Shown here: one piece after another, positions 1 through 8,705 of the stretch
Layout of the letters: each line of letters begins with the position of its first letter
Position numbering within the stretch: the stretch's first letter is position 1
Assembly: GCF_900188245.1 (NCBI RefSeq)
Contig: NZ_FZOK01000001.1
Coordinates: 186,001-250,000 of the forward strand
Direction of reading: 5' to 3'
DNA from: Belliella buryatensis
Lineage (GTDB): Bacteria > Bacteroidota > Bacteroidia > Cytophagales > Cyclobacteriaceae
Length of the DNA stretch: 64,000 nt
Program-made: the position numbers and the translations under genes
The notes under the pieces: generated by a model
Database searches by the model: none
Told to the model about the DNA's origin: nothing
The model's input: only the letters and a program-made list of their open reading frames with translations

Positions 1-205
1 ACATCGTGGGTCAAGGAAAGTATGTCTGTAATTCTTACTGTATAGCTCATAAAATTTAAATTTTGGTTCATTTATATAAGTATTACAAGCAATTATTGTT
101 CAAAAGTCGAAACTAAGTACATGAAATCTCAAAAAGCATAAACAAGATGTTGATTTAATCGTTGTATCTTCGTTTTACATAAACCCATCTAATTATTCAA
201 TATTT
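1..205. other. Left-edge spacer, no supported gene
   Basis: No complete gene is visible. An open frame enters from the left edge and stops at about position 59, so it could be the last 18 residues of an upstream gene, but nothing in it is recognisable. The rest is the A+T-rich leader of the DUF2911 gene. The octamer TATCTTCG at 165-172 is one mismatch from the Bacteroidota -7 box but has no partner -33 element at the usual distance. Confidence 0.3.
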
Positions 206-811
206 ATGAAAAAAATTAAATTACTTATCGCTTCCCTTGCCCTAACATTCTTTTTCATGGGTACAGAACAGTCAATGGCACAATTGCAGACTCCAGCACC
301 AAGCCCTGCTGCATTTGTATCACAGAATGTAGGTTTTACCAAAATCAGCATTGACTACTCCTCCCCTGCTGTTAAAGGCAGAAAAATTTTCGGAGAAATT
401 GAAAAATTCGGAACTACTTGGAGAGCTGGCGCCAATGCGACCACAATGATAGAATTCAGCACAGCTGTCAATGTAGGAGGTAGAAATCTTCGTCCAGGAA
501 AGTATGCCATTTTCATGACTCCAACAGAATCAGGGGATTGGACCGTAAGAATCAACAGTAAGGGCAATTCAGTATTTGCATACATGAAAGATGGTAAAAT
601 TGACGAAGAAGCACTCGCTAAAGATGATCTAGTAGCTTTCAAAGCAAGTACCACTAAATTGAGTGGTCCACAAGAAAGATTGATATACACGATTTCTGCA
701 GAAGACAACAAAGTAGCAAAAATCACCATGACTTGGGAAAATTATGCTGTTTCCTTTATGGTGGACACCCAAGTAGATCAGAAAATGGAAGGATTCAAAG
801 GAGCTTTTTAG
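206..811 (+). CDS. DUF2911 family secreted protein
   Basis: This 201-residue protein starts with a classical signal peptide (Lys-rich start, hydrophobic stretch at about residues 5-18, likely cleavage after the alanine near residue 25). The mature part matches DUF2911, a family common in Bacteroidota. Its hallmark stretches are visible: SPAAFVSQNVG, the IDYSSPAVKGRKIFG block, WRAGANATT, the LRPGKYAIF strand and WTVRIN. The role of the family is not established; it is probably periplasmic or outer-membrane associated. The gene stands alone and is closed by a strong hairpin terminator. The start is the ATG directly before the lysine-rich signal; no Shine-Dalgarno site is seen, which is usual here. 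Confidence 0.9.
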   Translation: MKKIKLLIASLALTFFFMGTEQSMAQLQTPAPSPAAFVSQNVGFTKISIDYSSPAVKGRKIFGEIEKFGTTWRAGANATTMIEFSTAVNVGGRNLRPGKYAIFMTPTESGDWTVRINSKGNSVFAYMKDGKIDEEALAKDDLVAFKASTTKLSGPQERLIYTISAEDNKVAKITMTWENYAVSFMVDTQVDQKMEGFKGAF

Positions 812-830
812 ATAGAAATTACCTCAAACT

Positions 831-873
831 AAAAATGCACCATAACAGCTTTTGTAATGGTGCATTTTTTTTT
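831..873 (+). terminator. Rho-independent terminator of the DUF2911 gene
   Basis: A 13-bp inverted repeat built on AATGCACCAT/ATGGTGCATT encloses a 13-base loop and runs straight into a long T tract, 20 bases after the stop codon. Confidence 0.85.
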
Positions 874-908
874 GAAAATTAAATTCCCCAAGATTCCCCA
901 AAACGTAG

Positions 909-1076
909 AAAAACTCACTCAAGAAAAGACTGGTTTGTCTTACTCAAAAATTTGAAGTAATTTATTTTGAAAATAAAAAACAGCTCCTTGAAGCTAACAA
1001 CCTTGATTTTTTATTTTTCAAATCCATTAACAAGGAGGTTTTAAACGAGGCATTAGAATTGTACTTGGCTGACTAA
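909..1076 (+). pseudogene. Possible coding remnant without start codon
   Basis: The stretch between the DUF2911 terminator and the glycosyltransferase is open in one frame for 55 codons and reads like protein in its second half (residues such as QLLEANNLDFLFF followed by a helix rich in Glu and Leu). It has no ATG, GTG or TTG start and an in-frame TAG just before it at 906-908. I do not recognise the family. It may be the tail of a decayed gene or chance. Confidence 0.2.
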
Positions 1077-1095
1077 AATATAAAGCCAACTCAAA

Positions 1096-2535
1096 ATGAT
1101 AAATACATACAATAGTGCTACTCACCCAGCCAAGTATAGATCATCATTGAATACTTCTAATTTATTAAATAGTAAAAGAAGTGTCCAATTAAAACATAAA
1201 ACTAAAAAAACTAGTAGAATTCAATTATTAATTCTAATACTGACTTTCACTCCTATTGCTCTTGCAATTATTTCACTTTTCTATTTTGAAGGATATTTAG
1301 ATGAGCTTCATCTTGCGAGATTAAATACCGGTTGGGGCTATTGGACATTTGTTATATCCTTGACAATATTGTCAATCAAACTTATTTTTTTGAGTTGGCT
1401 TTTCTACTTGCACAAAAAATATAAAGCAATCAAGTCTGTCTCAGATAAGAAGTTACCCTCCTGTACTGTAATAGTACCAGCATATAATGAAGGTGAGATG
1501 GTTTATAAAACACTTTTAAGTCTGGCTAAAAGCAGTTATCCAATTAAAAAATTACAAATTATCTCCATTGATGATGGAAGCAAAGATGACACTTGGCGAT
1601 GGATGCAAAGAGCTAAGAAAGAACTTGGAGAGCGACTGACCATCTATCAGCAACCGAAAAATATGGGCAAGAGAGAGGCACTTCATCGGGCTTTTTTGGA
1701 AGGTACTGGAGATATTTTTGTGACGGTCGATAGTGATTCGATTGTAAAAGAGCACACCTTAAGAAATCTAGTCAGTCCTTTTGTAGTCAACAAATCTTGC
1801 GGAGCAGTAGCTGGTAATGTAATGGTTTTAAACCGGGAACTTGGACTCATTCCAAAAATGCTAAATGTAAGTTTTGCTTTTAGTTTCGAATTTATTCGTT
1901 CTGCTCAGAGTATGTTGGGTTCGGTACTCTGTACGCCTGGGGCATTGGCAGCTTACAGAAAAACAGCTGTCTTAAACTGTCTTGAAGACTGGATTAATCA
2001 AGAGTTTTTAGGAAAAAAAACCAAAATTGGTGAAGATCGGGCAATGACAAATATGATTTTAAAACAAGGTTATGAAGTCGTATTTCAAAAAAATGCTGAA
2101 GTCTACACCAACCTTCCTACAGAATATGGCAATCTTACGAAAATGTTCACGCGCTGGGAAAGGAGTAATGTAAGAGAGAATATCATGCTGACTAAGTTTG
2201 CCTTCTCGCACTTTAGAAGTGGCAATAAAGCAGGGGTTAGGCTACTCTTGTTTAATCAATGGTTAAAAGTCATACTAGCTTTTCCAGCATTATCATTGTT
2301 GATTACCCTATTGATTATCCAACCTTTATTGGTACTGAGCTCACTCTTTATTGGTTTATTCTTATTTTCTTCATTGCCTGCATTATTCTTTGCGCTCAAT
2401 AGAGAAAAAGAAGAAGCAGTCTGGGCTTACAGCTATGCAATCTTTTATACATTTTCCCTATTTTGGATTCCACCATATGCTATTGCAACAGCTGGTAAAA
2501 GTGGGTGGTTAACAAGAAATCTGCCTAATTCATAA
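1096..2535 (+). CDS. Membrane glycosyltransferase family 2 (PgaC/hyaluronan-synthase-like)
   Basis: This 479-residue protein has two N-terminal membrane segments (about 43-64 and 82-105), a cytoplasmic GT-A domain and two or three C-terminal membrane segments. Catalytic signatures of processive GT2 enzymes are visible: VIVPAYNEGE, the nucleotide-binding DDG at about residue 159, the DSD metal site at about 211, GED at about 313, and a TRWER block at about 352 standing where the QxxRW motif belongs. Such enzymes use a nucleotide-sugar to extend an exported polysaccharide. Substrate cannot be read from sequence. No partner deacetylase or exporter lies beside it. The first 40 residues are polar and Ser/Asn/Lys-rich, so a later start is possible. 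Confidence 0.88.
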   Translation: MINTYNSATHPAKYRSSLNTSNLLNSKRSVQLKHKTKKTSRIQLLILILTFTPIALAIISLFYFEGYLDELHLARLNTGWGYWTFVISLTILSIKLIFLSWLFYLHKKYKAIKSVSDKKLPSCTVIVPAYNEGEMVYKTLLSLAKSSYPIKKLQIISIDDGSKDDTWRWMQRAKKELGERLTIYQQPKNMGKREALHRAFLEGTGDIFVTVDSDSIVKEHTLRNLVSPFVVNKSCGAVAGNVMVLNRELGLIPKMLNVSFAFSFEFIRSAQSMLGSVLCTPGALAAYRKTAVLNCLEDWINQEFLGKKTKIGEDRAMTNMILKQGYEVVFQKNAEVYTNLPTEYGNLTKMFTRWERSNVRENIMLTKFAFSHFRSGNKAGVRLLLFNQWLKVILAFPALSLLITLLIIQPLLVLSSLFIGLFLFSSLPALFFALNREKEEAVWAYSYAIFYTFSLFWIPPYAIATAGKSGWLTRNLPNS

Positions 2536-2567
2536 AAAAAGCGGAGACGTCATTCTCCGCTTTTTTA
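2534..2567. terminator. Bidirectional terminator between convergent genes
   Basis: AAAAAAGCGGAGA and TTCTCCGCTTTTTT form a perfect stem with a short loop. A-tract and T-tract flank both sides, so it can end both the glycosyltransferase from the left and the M42 peptidase from the right. Confidence 0.85.
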
Positions 2568-2570
2568 TTT

Positions 2571-3623
2571 TCAATGCTTCCAATCATATTGATCCATATC
2601 TTCCAAACAAGCATTGAGTAGCAATACGCTATTGGAAATATCCAGCTTATGCGCCATCTCAATGACCTGATGGAGATGTCTAGTAGGTATCGAGATAGCT
2701 CCGGCGATAGCTCCTTGCTTACCCATTCTTTGAACCCCCGCGGTATCAGTTCCACCTGCGGTAAGAATCTCAGGTTGCCATTTGATTTGATATTGATCCG
2801 CTGTTTTTTTCATAAAATCCACCATTCTGTAGTCACATATGGTCATTGCATCCATGATCTTAATGGCTGTTCCTTTGCCAAGTTCTGTCACCTTTTCGTG
2901 AGCTTGTGCTCCTGGCACATCAAATGCAATAGTCGTATCCAGTGCAATCCCGAAATCTGGATTGATTCCATGTGCGGCTACATTTGCACCTCTCAATCCT
3001 ACTTCCTCTTGGACAGTAAATACAGCATATAGGTCATAAGCAGGATCTTTGATTGTACGCAATGTTTCGATAAGGATATAAACAGCCACCCTATTATCGA
3101 TGGATTTGCAATTGACACAATCGCCCATCTCTATCAATTCACGATCCCTGGTGATTGGGTCGCCTATGGAGATGTATTTTTCAACCTCTTCCTTGGACAT
3201 CCCTAGGTCTATAAAAAAGTCGGTAGTCTTGGGAAGCTTTGTCTTTTCCTCAGCAGACATGACATGAATAGGCTTGGAACCCATCACTCCTACCAAATCT
3301 TTCTTACCATGAATGATCACTCGCTGCGCTGTCAGTGTCTTCGGATCAAACCCACCAAGTGTATGGAACCTTACAAAACCACTATCATCTATATGTGTGA
3401 CAATAAAGCCAATCTCGTCCATGTGAGCTGCAACCATAACTTTTTTAGCATCTGGATTTTTCTTTGACTTTTTGATCGCTATGACATTCCCCATATTGTC
3501 CATTTTCACCTCATCAGCCAATGGAGTAACCAATTCAACTATCAAGGATCTAATACGCTTTTCAAAGCCGGGGGCTCCAGCTATTTCACAAACTTGCTTC
3601 AGCAAGGATACATTTACTTCCAT
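2571..3623 (-). CDS. M42 family metallopeptidase (glutamyl aminopeptidase/endoglucanase-like)
   Basis: This 350-residue cytoplasmic peptidase matches the M42 family, which trims N-terminal residues from peptides using two metal ions. Visible landmarks are AAHMDEIGF (first metal ligand), SIDNRV (bridging Asp), VQEEVGLRGA (catalytic Glu pair), ALDTT and GGTDTAG near the C-terminus with the closing His-containing RHLHQ block. The frame is open further upstream to a TTG at 3656, but the ATG at 3623 gives the normal family N-terminus (MEVNVSLLK), so I use it. The gene is monocistronic and convergent with the glycosyltransferase. Confidence 0.92.
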   Translation of the reverse strand: MEVNVSLLKQVCEIAGAPGFEKRIRSLIVELVTPLADEVKMDNMGNVIAIKKSKKNPDAKKVMVAAHMDEIGFIVTHIDDSGFVRFHTLGGFDPKTLTAQRVIIHGKKDLVGVMGSKPIHVMSAEEKTKLPKTTDFFIDLGMSKEEVEKYISIGDPITRDRELIEMGDCVNCKSIDNRVAVYILIETLRTIKDPAYDLYAVFTVQEEVGLRGANVAAHGINPDFGIALDTTIAFDVPGAQAHEKVTELGKGTAIKIMDAMTICDYRMVDFMKKTADQYQIKWQPEILTAGGTDTAGVQRMGKQGAIAGAISIPTRHLHQVIEMAHKLDISNSVLLLNACLEDMDQYDWKH

Positions 3624-3812
3624 GTTACTCTTTATTTTTTTCTTCAACTTACCCAAAATGGGGAATAACTCCCCAAAATATGACTATAATAATCCAAAAC
3701 TCAAGAGTCAAAAGTACTAAAACTGGTATGAATTTTTCTTAATAAATAAAAAGAACATTTTAATTCTTTGATCAAAGTCCAGCAAATTTGATCAAAACAA
3801 TTTTCTAAAGAC

Positions 3813-4553
3813 ATGCAAATATTTCTTGTTTTATTGGGAGCATTTATAGTTTTCATATTAAGCACATTAACTGGAGGTGGTGCAAGTTTATTATTGATGC
3901 CATTAGTAGCTGTAGTCGTTGGGGTAAAAGCGGTCGCTCCTGTGATGGCTATCAGTATAGGATTGAGTTCGACCTCAAAAGTTGCATTATTTTGGAAACA
4001 TATTGACTGGAATCTCTTCTTATGGTTATTCCCTTCAACTATAGTTGGATCTATCTTAGGCGCACGATTATTCGCAAGTCTTTCTAGTGATTATTTACAA
4101 ATCTTAATAGGTCTTTTGTTGGTTTCTACAATTTTCCAGTTTAAAAAGCCGAGTAAACCCCGATTTAAGGTAAAAGCATGGCATTTCGCTCCAATGGGTT
4201 TGATCGTTGCATTTCTATCTGGGCTTATTGGAGGAGTTGGGCCATTGATGAATTCCGCCTATCTCAATTATGGTATCAGTAAAGAGTCATTGCTGGGTAC
4301 ACGGTCTGCAAATGCAATTCTTCTTCACATCACCAAGATAATCAGCTATGCCTATTTTGGCTATGTGACTGGTGAAGTCCTCAAATATGGTATCCTTATT
4401 GGCGTAACCTCTATGATAGCAGTGTATTTTGGTAAGCTTATCCTAGCCAAAATATCAGAATTGTTCTTCAGACAAATTGTAGTCGCTAGTATGGTTTTGA
4501 GTGGAATCCTTATGCTTTGGAAAAACTGGGACACCATAGAATCTATTATTTAA
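3813..4553 (+). CDS. TauE/SafE (TSUP) family membrane transporter
   Basis: This 246-residue protein is almost entirely hydrophobic with about eight membrane segments. The N-terminal repeat has the LTGGGASLLLMPL glycine-rich loop and the second half has GLIGGVGPLMNSAYL, the paired signatures of the TauE/SafE (former DUF81) family, which exports or imports small sulfur- or carbon-containing anions. The substrate cannot be inferred. It lies 17 bases upstream of the ATP-grasp-like gene on the same strand, so the two are likely co-transcribed, possibly with the response regulator after it. Confidence 0.85.
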   Translation: MQIFLVLLGAFIVFILSTLTGGGASLLLMPLVAVVVGVKAVAPVMAISIGLSSTSKVALFWKHIDWNLFLWLFPSTIVGSILGARLFASLSSDYLQILIGLLLVSTIFQFKKPSKPRFKVKAWHFAPMGLIVAFLSGLIGGVGPLMNSAYLNYGISKESLLGTRSANAILLHITKIISYAYFGYVTGEVLKYGILIGVTSMIAVYFGKLILAKISELFFRQIVVASMVLSGILMLWKNWDTIESII

Positions 4554-4570
4554 ATTAAAAAAATAAGTAT

Positions 4571-5983
4571 ATGAAATTATCTATTTCAAAAAATGTCCAC
4601 TTGGTAGAGCCAGGGGATTTTGAGCCCACAGATCATTGGTATCCGCGAGTTTTGAACTCAAATATCCACCCTCTGGTCTCATATTTTCTCAACCTGACAC
4701 ACGAGCAGTTGGCAGAAAGGTACCACAGACTCCATCCACAAAGTGATCTAGCAAGTATATTGGAAATATTACGCTATCAGCCTCAGTATTTTCGATGGGC
4801 AGGTACAGACTTGATGCATGTCACCAATCATGAGGGAAATAGAAAGCTGACTGTAATAGAGACCAACAGCTGTCCTTCTGGTCAAAAATCTATGCCACTG
4901 CTGGACCTGAATGTAGAGCAAGGTGGTTATAAAAGGCTGATTGAGCGGACATTCAAGCCAATGGTCAATGCTCATTTAATGGATGGTGCCCTTGCTGTAA
5001 TTTATGATAAAAATCCGATGGAAAATATTGGATATGCAGCTACAGTTGCAGATGTTTTTGAAGAAAATGTCTTTCTGGCCAAATTTGACAAAGCGGATAT
5101 CGATCCACCGGTGAAGTTTGATGACGGTACAATGTATGTCAGAAATGAAAAAGAAGAATGGGTCAAAATAAGAGCTGCCTTTAGGTATGTCACTCAGGAA
5201 CCTTGGAATAGGCTACCCAAACAAACTAAAACACTTATCCTAAATCCAATCGAAGCATGTCTTTCAGGAGGAAGAAATAAGGAAATCGCAAGTGCTGCTT
5301 ATGATGTCTTCAATGAACAATTTAAGGATAAAGGAATTGGAATCTTTACCCCGAAGACATTCAGGAAAGTGAAATATGCAGAATTGCAGGGTCATTTTGA
5401 TAGACTTGGAGGGAGCATGGTGATCAAGGTTCCAGACTCTAATGCTGGTCAAGGTGTATACACAGTAGTGAGTCAAAAAGAACTAGACCATGCCATGTCT
5501 GAAATAAATCCAGATGACGAATATTTGATCCAAGAATTGATTCATAGTAACTTTAACAAAAACCTTGATCCCAGCAAAGCATGGTATCATGTAGGTACGA
5601 TTCCAGACTCCAAAGGAAGAAGCTTTGCATTTGACCTTAGGCTGATGATGCATGCGACAGCAGAGGGGATAAGACCATTGGCTGTATACTCAAGAAGATC
5701 TAGATTTCCCCTCAATCAAGAGCTCCCAGAAGATATGAATTCTTGGGAAGTATATGGAACTAACCTTTCTATTAAAGGTGAAGATGGTTGGACTTATGCA
5801 GACGAAAGACTGATGTTATTTGACATCAGGAATTTTGGGCAGCTCGGATTGGGTATAGATGAATTGATCAAAGGATTTATACAAAGTGCTATGGCCGTCT
5901 ATGCCATTGATCAAAATGCCATCAAGACCTATGGCAATAGCCCAATTAAAGATTATTTTACCACCCAAAACCAAGAATCATGA
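4571..5983 (+). CDS. ATP-grasp-like protein of unknown substrate
   Basis: This 470-residue soluble protein has no signal peptide. Residues about 284-298 (VIKVPDSNAGQGVYTV region) look like the ATP-grasp nucleotide-binding lysine strand and flexible glycine loop, followed by YLIQELI and then FDLRLMM near 353, which fits the metal-binding Asp/Arg strand of ATP-grasp ligases. A conserved-looking block IETNSCPSGQKSMP lies near residue 100. ATP-grasp enzymes join a carboxylate to an amine or thiol, but I cannot name a substrate, and a defined family is not recognised. The stop codon overlaps the start of a lone response regulator (ATGA), so the two are translationally coupled, which suggests a functional link. 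Confidence 0.6.
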   Translation: MKLSISKNVHLVEPGDFEPTDHWYPRVLNSNIHPLVSYFLNLTHEQLAERYHRLHPQSDLASILEILRYQPQYFRWAGTDLMHVTNHEGNRKLTVIETNSCPSGQKSMPLLDLNVEQGGYKRLIERTFKPMVNAHLMDGALAVIYDKNPMENIGYAATVADVFEENVFLAKFDKADIDPPVKFDDGTMYVRNEKEEWVKIRAAFRYVTQEPWNRLPKQTKTLILNPIEACLSGGRNKEIASAAYDVFNEQFKDKGIGIFTPKTFRKVKYAELQGHFDRLGGSMVIKVPDSNAGQGVYTVVSQKELDHAMSEINPDDEYLIQELIHSNFNKNLDPSKAWYHVGTIPDSKGRSFAFDLRLMMHATAEGIRPLAVYSRRSRFPLNQELPEDMNSWEVYGTNLSIKGEDGWTYADERLMLFDIRNFGQLGLGIDELIKGFIQSAMAVYAIDQNAIKTYGNSPIKDYFTTQNQES

Positions 5984-6333
5984 ACAAGAAGATATTAATT
6001 GTAGAGGATGATGTAGTTTTCTGCAGACTATTAACAAAATTTCTATCAAGAAATAATTTTGAAGTCATGGATGCCCAAAATGGAAGAGATGCTTTTGAAC
6101 TGATGGAAATGAATGAGTTCAAGTTGGCAATATTGGACTATAGGCTTCCTGACATGACTGGTTTAGAGATTTTGGAAAAACTCAAATCAAAATCTCCTGG
6201 CTCAAAAATAATTCTGATTACACGCTATGGTGATCAAGATATTGCCAATCAGGCAATAGAAAAGGGAGCTGATGCCTTCATTTCTAAACCTATCAATCCC
6301 AATGAATTACTTGAAGTCATCAATAAGTTATAA
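5980..6333 (+). CDS. Single-domain response regulator (receiver only)
   Basis: This 117-residue protein is just a CheY-like receiver. The acidic pocket (Glu9, Asp10, Asp11), phospho-acceptor Asp53 in ILDYRLPD, Thr81 and the conserved Lys103 in the SKP motif are all present. It has no output domain. Its start overlaps the stop of the ATP-grasp-like gene by ATGA, so the proteins should be made in fixed ratio. Its sequence resembles the receiver of the NtrC-type regulator at 9116 (both read DxRLPD-x-TGLE and KPINPxELL), suggesting a shared phosphodonor or a duplication. A terminator follows immediately. Confidence 0.92.
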   Translation: MNKKILIVEDDVVFCRLLTKFLSRNNFEVMDAQNGRDAFELMEMNEFKLAILDYRLPDMTGLEILEKLKSKSPGSKIILITRYGDQDIANQAIEKGADAFISKPINPNELLEVINKL

Positions 6334-6361
6334 AAAAAGCAGCCATCCGGCTGCTTTTTTA
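6332..6361. terminator. Bidirectional terminator
   Basis: AAAAAGCAGCC and GGCTGCTTTTTTT form a stem with a 4-base loop between the response regulator stop codon and the stop of the PurF-like gene on the other strand. Flanking A and T tracts allow it to serve both. Confidence 0.85.
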
Positions 6362-6363
6362 AA

Positions 6364-8247
6364 TTAATATGCTCTAATGGTTTTGCCCTCCATGTAGTTG
6401 ACAAAAGCACGATTCACAACACGCATTCCTCCAGGAGTTGGGAAATCTCCAGTAAAATACCAGTCTCCTAAGTGATTTGGACAAGCTTTGTGTAAGTTGT
6501 CCACCGTTTGATAAATTACTTTAACTTCAGCCTTGATATCTTCTGAGGTGATAATTTCAGCAATTTTATCTGATATTTCTTGATCTGTAAATGGCTCGTA
6601 AAGTCCTTTAACATAGTTGATATCAAGTACTTCACCAGAATTTGCACGCTCATATACATTATTCATCAAAGACTCCATCCCTTTTTCTTTGAGTAATGCA
6701 ATTGTTGCTCTGAATGCTATAAACTCTTTCATTTTAGACATATCAATTCCATAGCAATCTGGGAATCTAATCTGTGGAGCAGAGGAGACGATCACGATGC
6801 GCTTCGGCTCCAACTTATCAAGAGTGGTCAAAATACTTTTCTCCAAGGTTGTTCCCCGCACAATGCTATCATCGATCACTACAAGTGTGTCTATGCCCGA
6901 CCTGACTACTTCATAGGTCGTATCGTAGACATTGGCTACCATGGCATCTCTGTCAGTGTCATTGGTAATAAAAGTCCTCAGTTTGACATCTTTGGATACC
7001 AATTTCTCAACCCGAGGTCTGAAGTTCAATAATTCTTCTAAATCCTCTAAGTGTGGTTTGCCTTCTAACAAAACCTCTCTCCTTTTGGCACTGAGATAAT
7101 CTTCAAGCCCCTCAATCATTCCCAAAAAAGCTGTTTCAGCTGTATTGGGAATGTATGAAAATACTGTATTTTTCAAATCAAAATCGATCGCTTGAAGTAT
7201 CTGAGGGATCAAAGCCTTACCTAGAAGCTTCCTCTCTCTGTAGATATCTGGATCTGTACCTCTAGAAAAATAGATTCTTTCAAAGGAGCAAGATTTTTTT
7301 TCCCTTGCTGGCATGATTTCATGCTCAGCAAAGCTTCCATCTTTATTGATGATTAGGGCATTACCCGGTTGAATTTCCTTGATTTGTTTGAAATCGATGT
7401 CAAATGCAGATTTAATCGCGGGCTTCTCTGAGGCTACCACCACAATCTCATCATCTGCATAATAATATGCTGGTCTAATTCCAGATGGGTCTCTGACTAC
7501 GAAGCTCGATCCATTACCTATTAGACCCGCCATTGCATAGCCTCCATCAAAATCCCTACAAGACCTTCTCAAGATTCTAGCTACGTCCAATTCATCCTCA
7601 ATTACTGCTGTGATTTGTTCATTGGAATACTGATGCTTGTATTTATCAAAAATTCGCTGATTTTCTTCATCCAAAAAGTGTCCGATCTTTTCCATGACAG
7701 TGACTGTATCAGTCTTTTCCTTTGGATGCTGACCAAGTTCGACTAGCTTCCCAAACAATTCCTCCACATTGGTCATATTGAAGTTACCTGCCATGACGAG
7801 GTTTCTACTTCTCCAATTATTTTGCTTTAGAAAAGGATGGCAAGTTTCTATGCTGTTCTCCCCATGTGTACCATATCTTAAATGTCCTAGCCATACTTCT
7901 CCAGTGAAGGCTATATTTTCCTTGAGCCAATCTGCATCAAAAAGTGCCTGATCACCCCCTAGTTTCTTAGCCTTTTTGAATTTCTTTTGAATCTTGTCAA
8001 AAATAAAATTGACTGCCTGAGGCTCGATAGATCTATACCTGCTAATATATCTGGTTCCTGGCTTAGTGTTGATTTTAATATTGGCTACTCCTGCCCCATC
8101 TTGTCCACGATTGATCTGCTTCTGCATCAAGACATAAAGTCTGTTGGACACATAAGCAGGAGAACCGTACTTATCGATATAATATTGAAGTGGTTTGCGG
8201 AGTCTGATAAGAGCTATTCCACATTCGTGCTTGATCTGATCACTCAT
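6364..8247 (-). CDS. Enlarged amidophosphoribosyltransferase-like protein
   Basis: The 627-residue protein has the two domains of PurF, the enzyme that makes 5-phosphoribosylamine from PRPP and glutamine. Cys9 in HECGIAL would be the glutaminase nucleophile after propeptide removal, followed by INRGQDGAG and a later SGIRP block. The PRPP-binding loop reads VVIDDSIVRGTT near residues 454-466. Ordinary PurF is about 470-510 residues. The extra length lies in insertions (including a Lys-rich stretch near residue 85) and a C-terminal extension after the phosphoribosyltransferase domain that ends in a region containing CPNHLGDWYFTGDFPTPGG. Bacteroidota commonly carry such a long paralogue. Whether it is the purine-pathway enzyme cannot be told from this window; no pur genes flank it. 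Confidence 0.82.
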   Translation of the reverse strand: MSDQIKHECGIALIRLRKPLQYYIDKYGSPAYVSNRLYVLMQKQINRGQDGAGVANIKINTKPGTRYISRYRSIEPQAVNFIFDKIQKKFKKAKKLGGDQALFDADWLKENIAFTGEVWLGHLRYGTHGENSIETCHPFLKQNNWRSRNLVMAGNFNMTNVEELFGKLVELGQHPKEKTDTVTVMEKIGHFLDEENQRIFDKYKHQYSNEQITAVIEDELDVARILRRSCRDFDGGYAMAGLIGNGSSFVVRDPSGIRPAYYYADDEIVVVASEKPAIKSAFDIDFKQIKEIQPGNALIINKDGSFAEHEIMPAREKKSCSFERIYFSRGTDPDIYRERKLLGKALIPQILQAIDFDLKNTVFSYIPNTAETAFLGMIEGLEDYLSAKRREVLLEGKPHLEDLEELLNFRPRVEKLVSKDVKLRTFITNDTDRDAMVANVYDTTYEVVRSGIDTLVVIDDSIVRGTTLEKSILTTLDKLEPKRIVIVSSAPQIRFPDCYGIDMSKMKEFIAFRATIALLKEKGMESLMNNVYERANSGEVLDINYVKGLYEPFTDQEISDKIAEIITSEDIKAEVKVIYQTVDNLHKACPNHLGDWYFTGDFPTPGGMRVVNRAFVNYMEGKTIRAY

Positions 8248-8277
8248 TGGGTAAGAGGAAAGTTATATTTGAGGTAG

Positions 8278-8285
8278 CAAAGTTA
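8278..8285 (-). promoter_or_regulatory. Candidate -7 box of the PurF-like gene
   Basis: Read on the minus strand the octamer is TAACTTTG, a perfect TAnnTTTG, 31 bases upstream of the start codon. No TTG is found 19 bases further up, so only the -7 element is supported. Confidence 0.4.
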
Positions 8286-8366
8286 GCCCTTTTTTGGAAG
8301 ATATGAGAAAGAAAAGTATTTAGAGTTCCGATAGCTACTACAAAATTGGATATCGGAGGATTGATT

Positions 8367-8516
8367 ATGAAAACCTCAACTGACATCGAGTACACAATAT
8401 GGGGATTTGACACCTCTCAGATTGTGGAAAAATTCCCCATCTATTCTTTCAAACATTTCTTCATTAAGCTAAAGGTTAGATTTCAAACGTTGGCACACGA
8501 TTTTCATAGTTTATGA
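8367..8516 (+). CDS. Possible 49-residue micro-ORF
   Basis: An ATG at 8367 preceded at proper spacing by GGAGG (8355-8359), an unusually good ribosome site for this genome, opens a 49-codon frame ending two bases before the next small gene. The translation (MKTSTDIEYTIWGFDTS...) has no recognisable domain or signal. The sigma-54-like element at 8491 lies inside it, so it may instead be promoter DNA. Low confidence that it is expressed. Confidence 0.25.
   Translation: MKTSTDIEYTIWGFDTSQIVEKFPIYSFKHFFIKLKVRFQTLAHDFHSL
8491..8507 (+). promoter_or_regulatory. Sigma-54-like -24/-12 element
   Basis: TGGCACACGATTTTCA matches the sigma-54 consensus TGGCACG-N4-TTGCA with correct spacing, except that the G of the -12 GC pair is T and the G after CAC is A. 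The predicted start of transcription would fall about 8517, directly at the following ATG. An NtrC-type sigma-54 activator gene lies 0.6 kb downstream, which makes the match worth noting, but the altered -12 pair weakens it. Confidence 0.35.
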
Positions 8517-8517
8517 T

Positions 8518-8676
8518 ATGAATAAGTCCACTTTGATATTGACACTTTTACTTGGCATGATGATGCTATTCACATCAAGCTATTTCTCCTTGCAGAAACA
8601 TAAATACAAACAAGGGGTAGAAGTGGTGAACGAGTTCTACTCAGCTGAATTAGAAAAAAGCTTTTACTTACCATAA
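8518..8676 (+). CDS. Small exported or membrane protein, 52 residues
   Basis: A short gene not longer than 53 codons: a Lys-containing start, a hydrophobic segment (about residues 6-20, with three consecutive Met at 14-16) and a polar tail rich in Lys, Glu and Tyr ending FYLP. It is probably a single-pass membrane or secreted micro-protein of unknown role. It lies 29 bases upstream of the PepSY-like gene on the same strand and very likely shares its transcript. Met14 to Met16 are alternative starts if transcription begins at the sigma-54-like element just upstream. Confidence 0.5.
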   Translation: MNKSTLILTLLLGMMMLFTSSYFSLQKHKYKQGVEVVNEFYSAELEKSFYLP

Positions 8677-8705
8677 TTCAATTTATTAACCTAAATTAAA
8701 ATACC

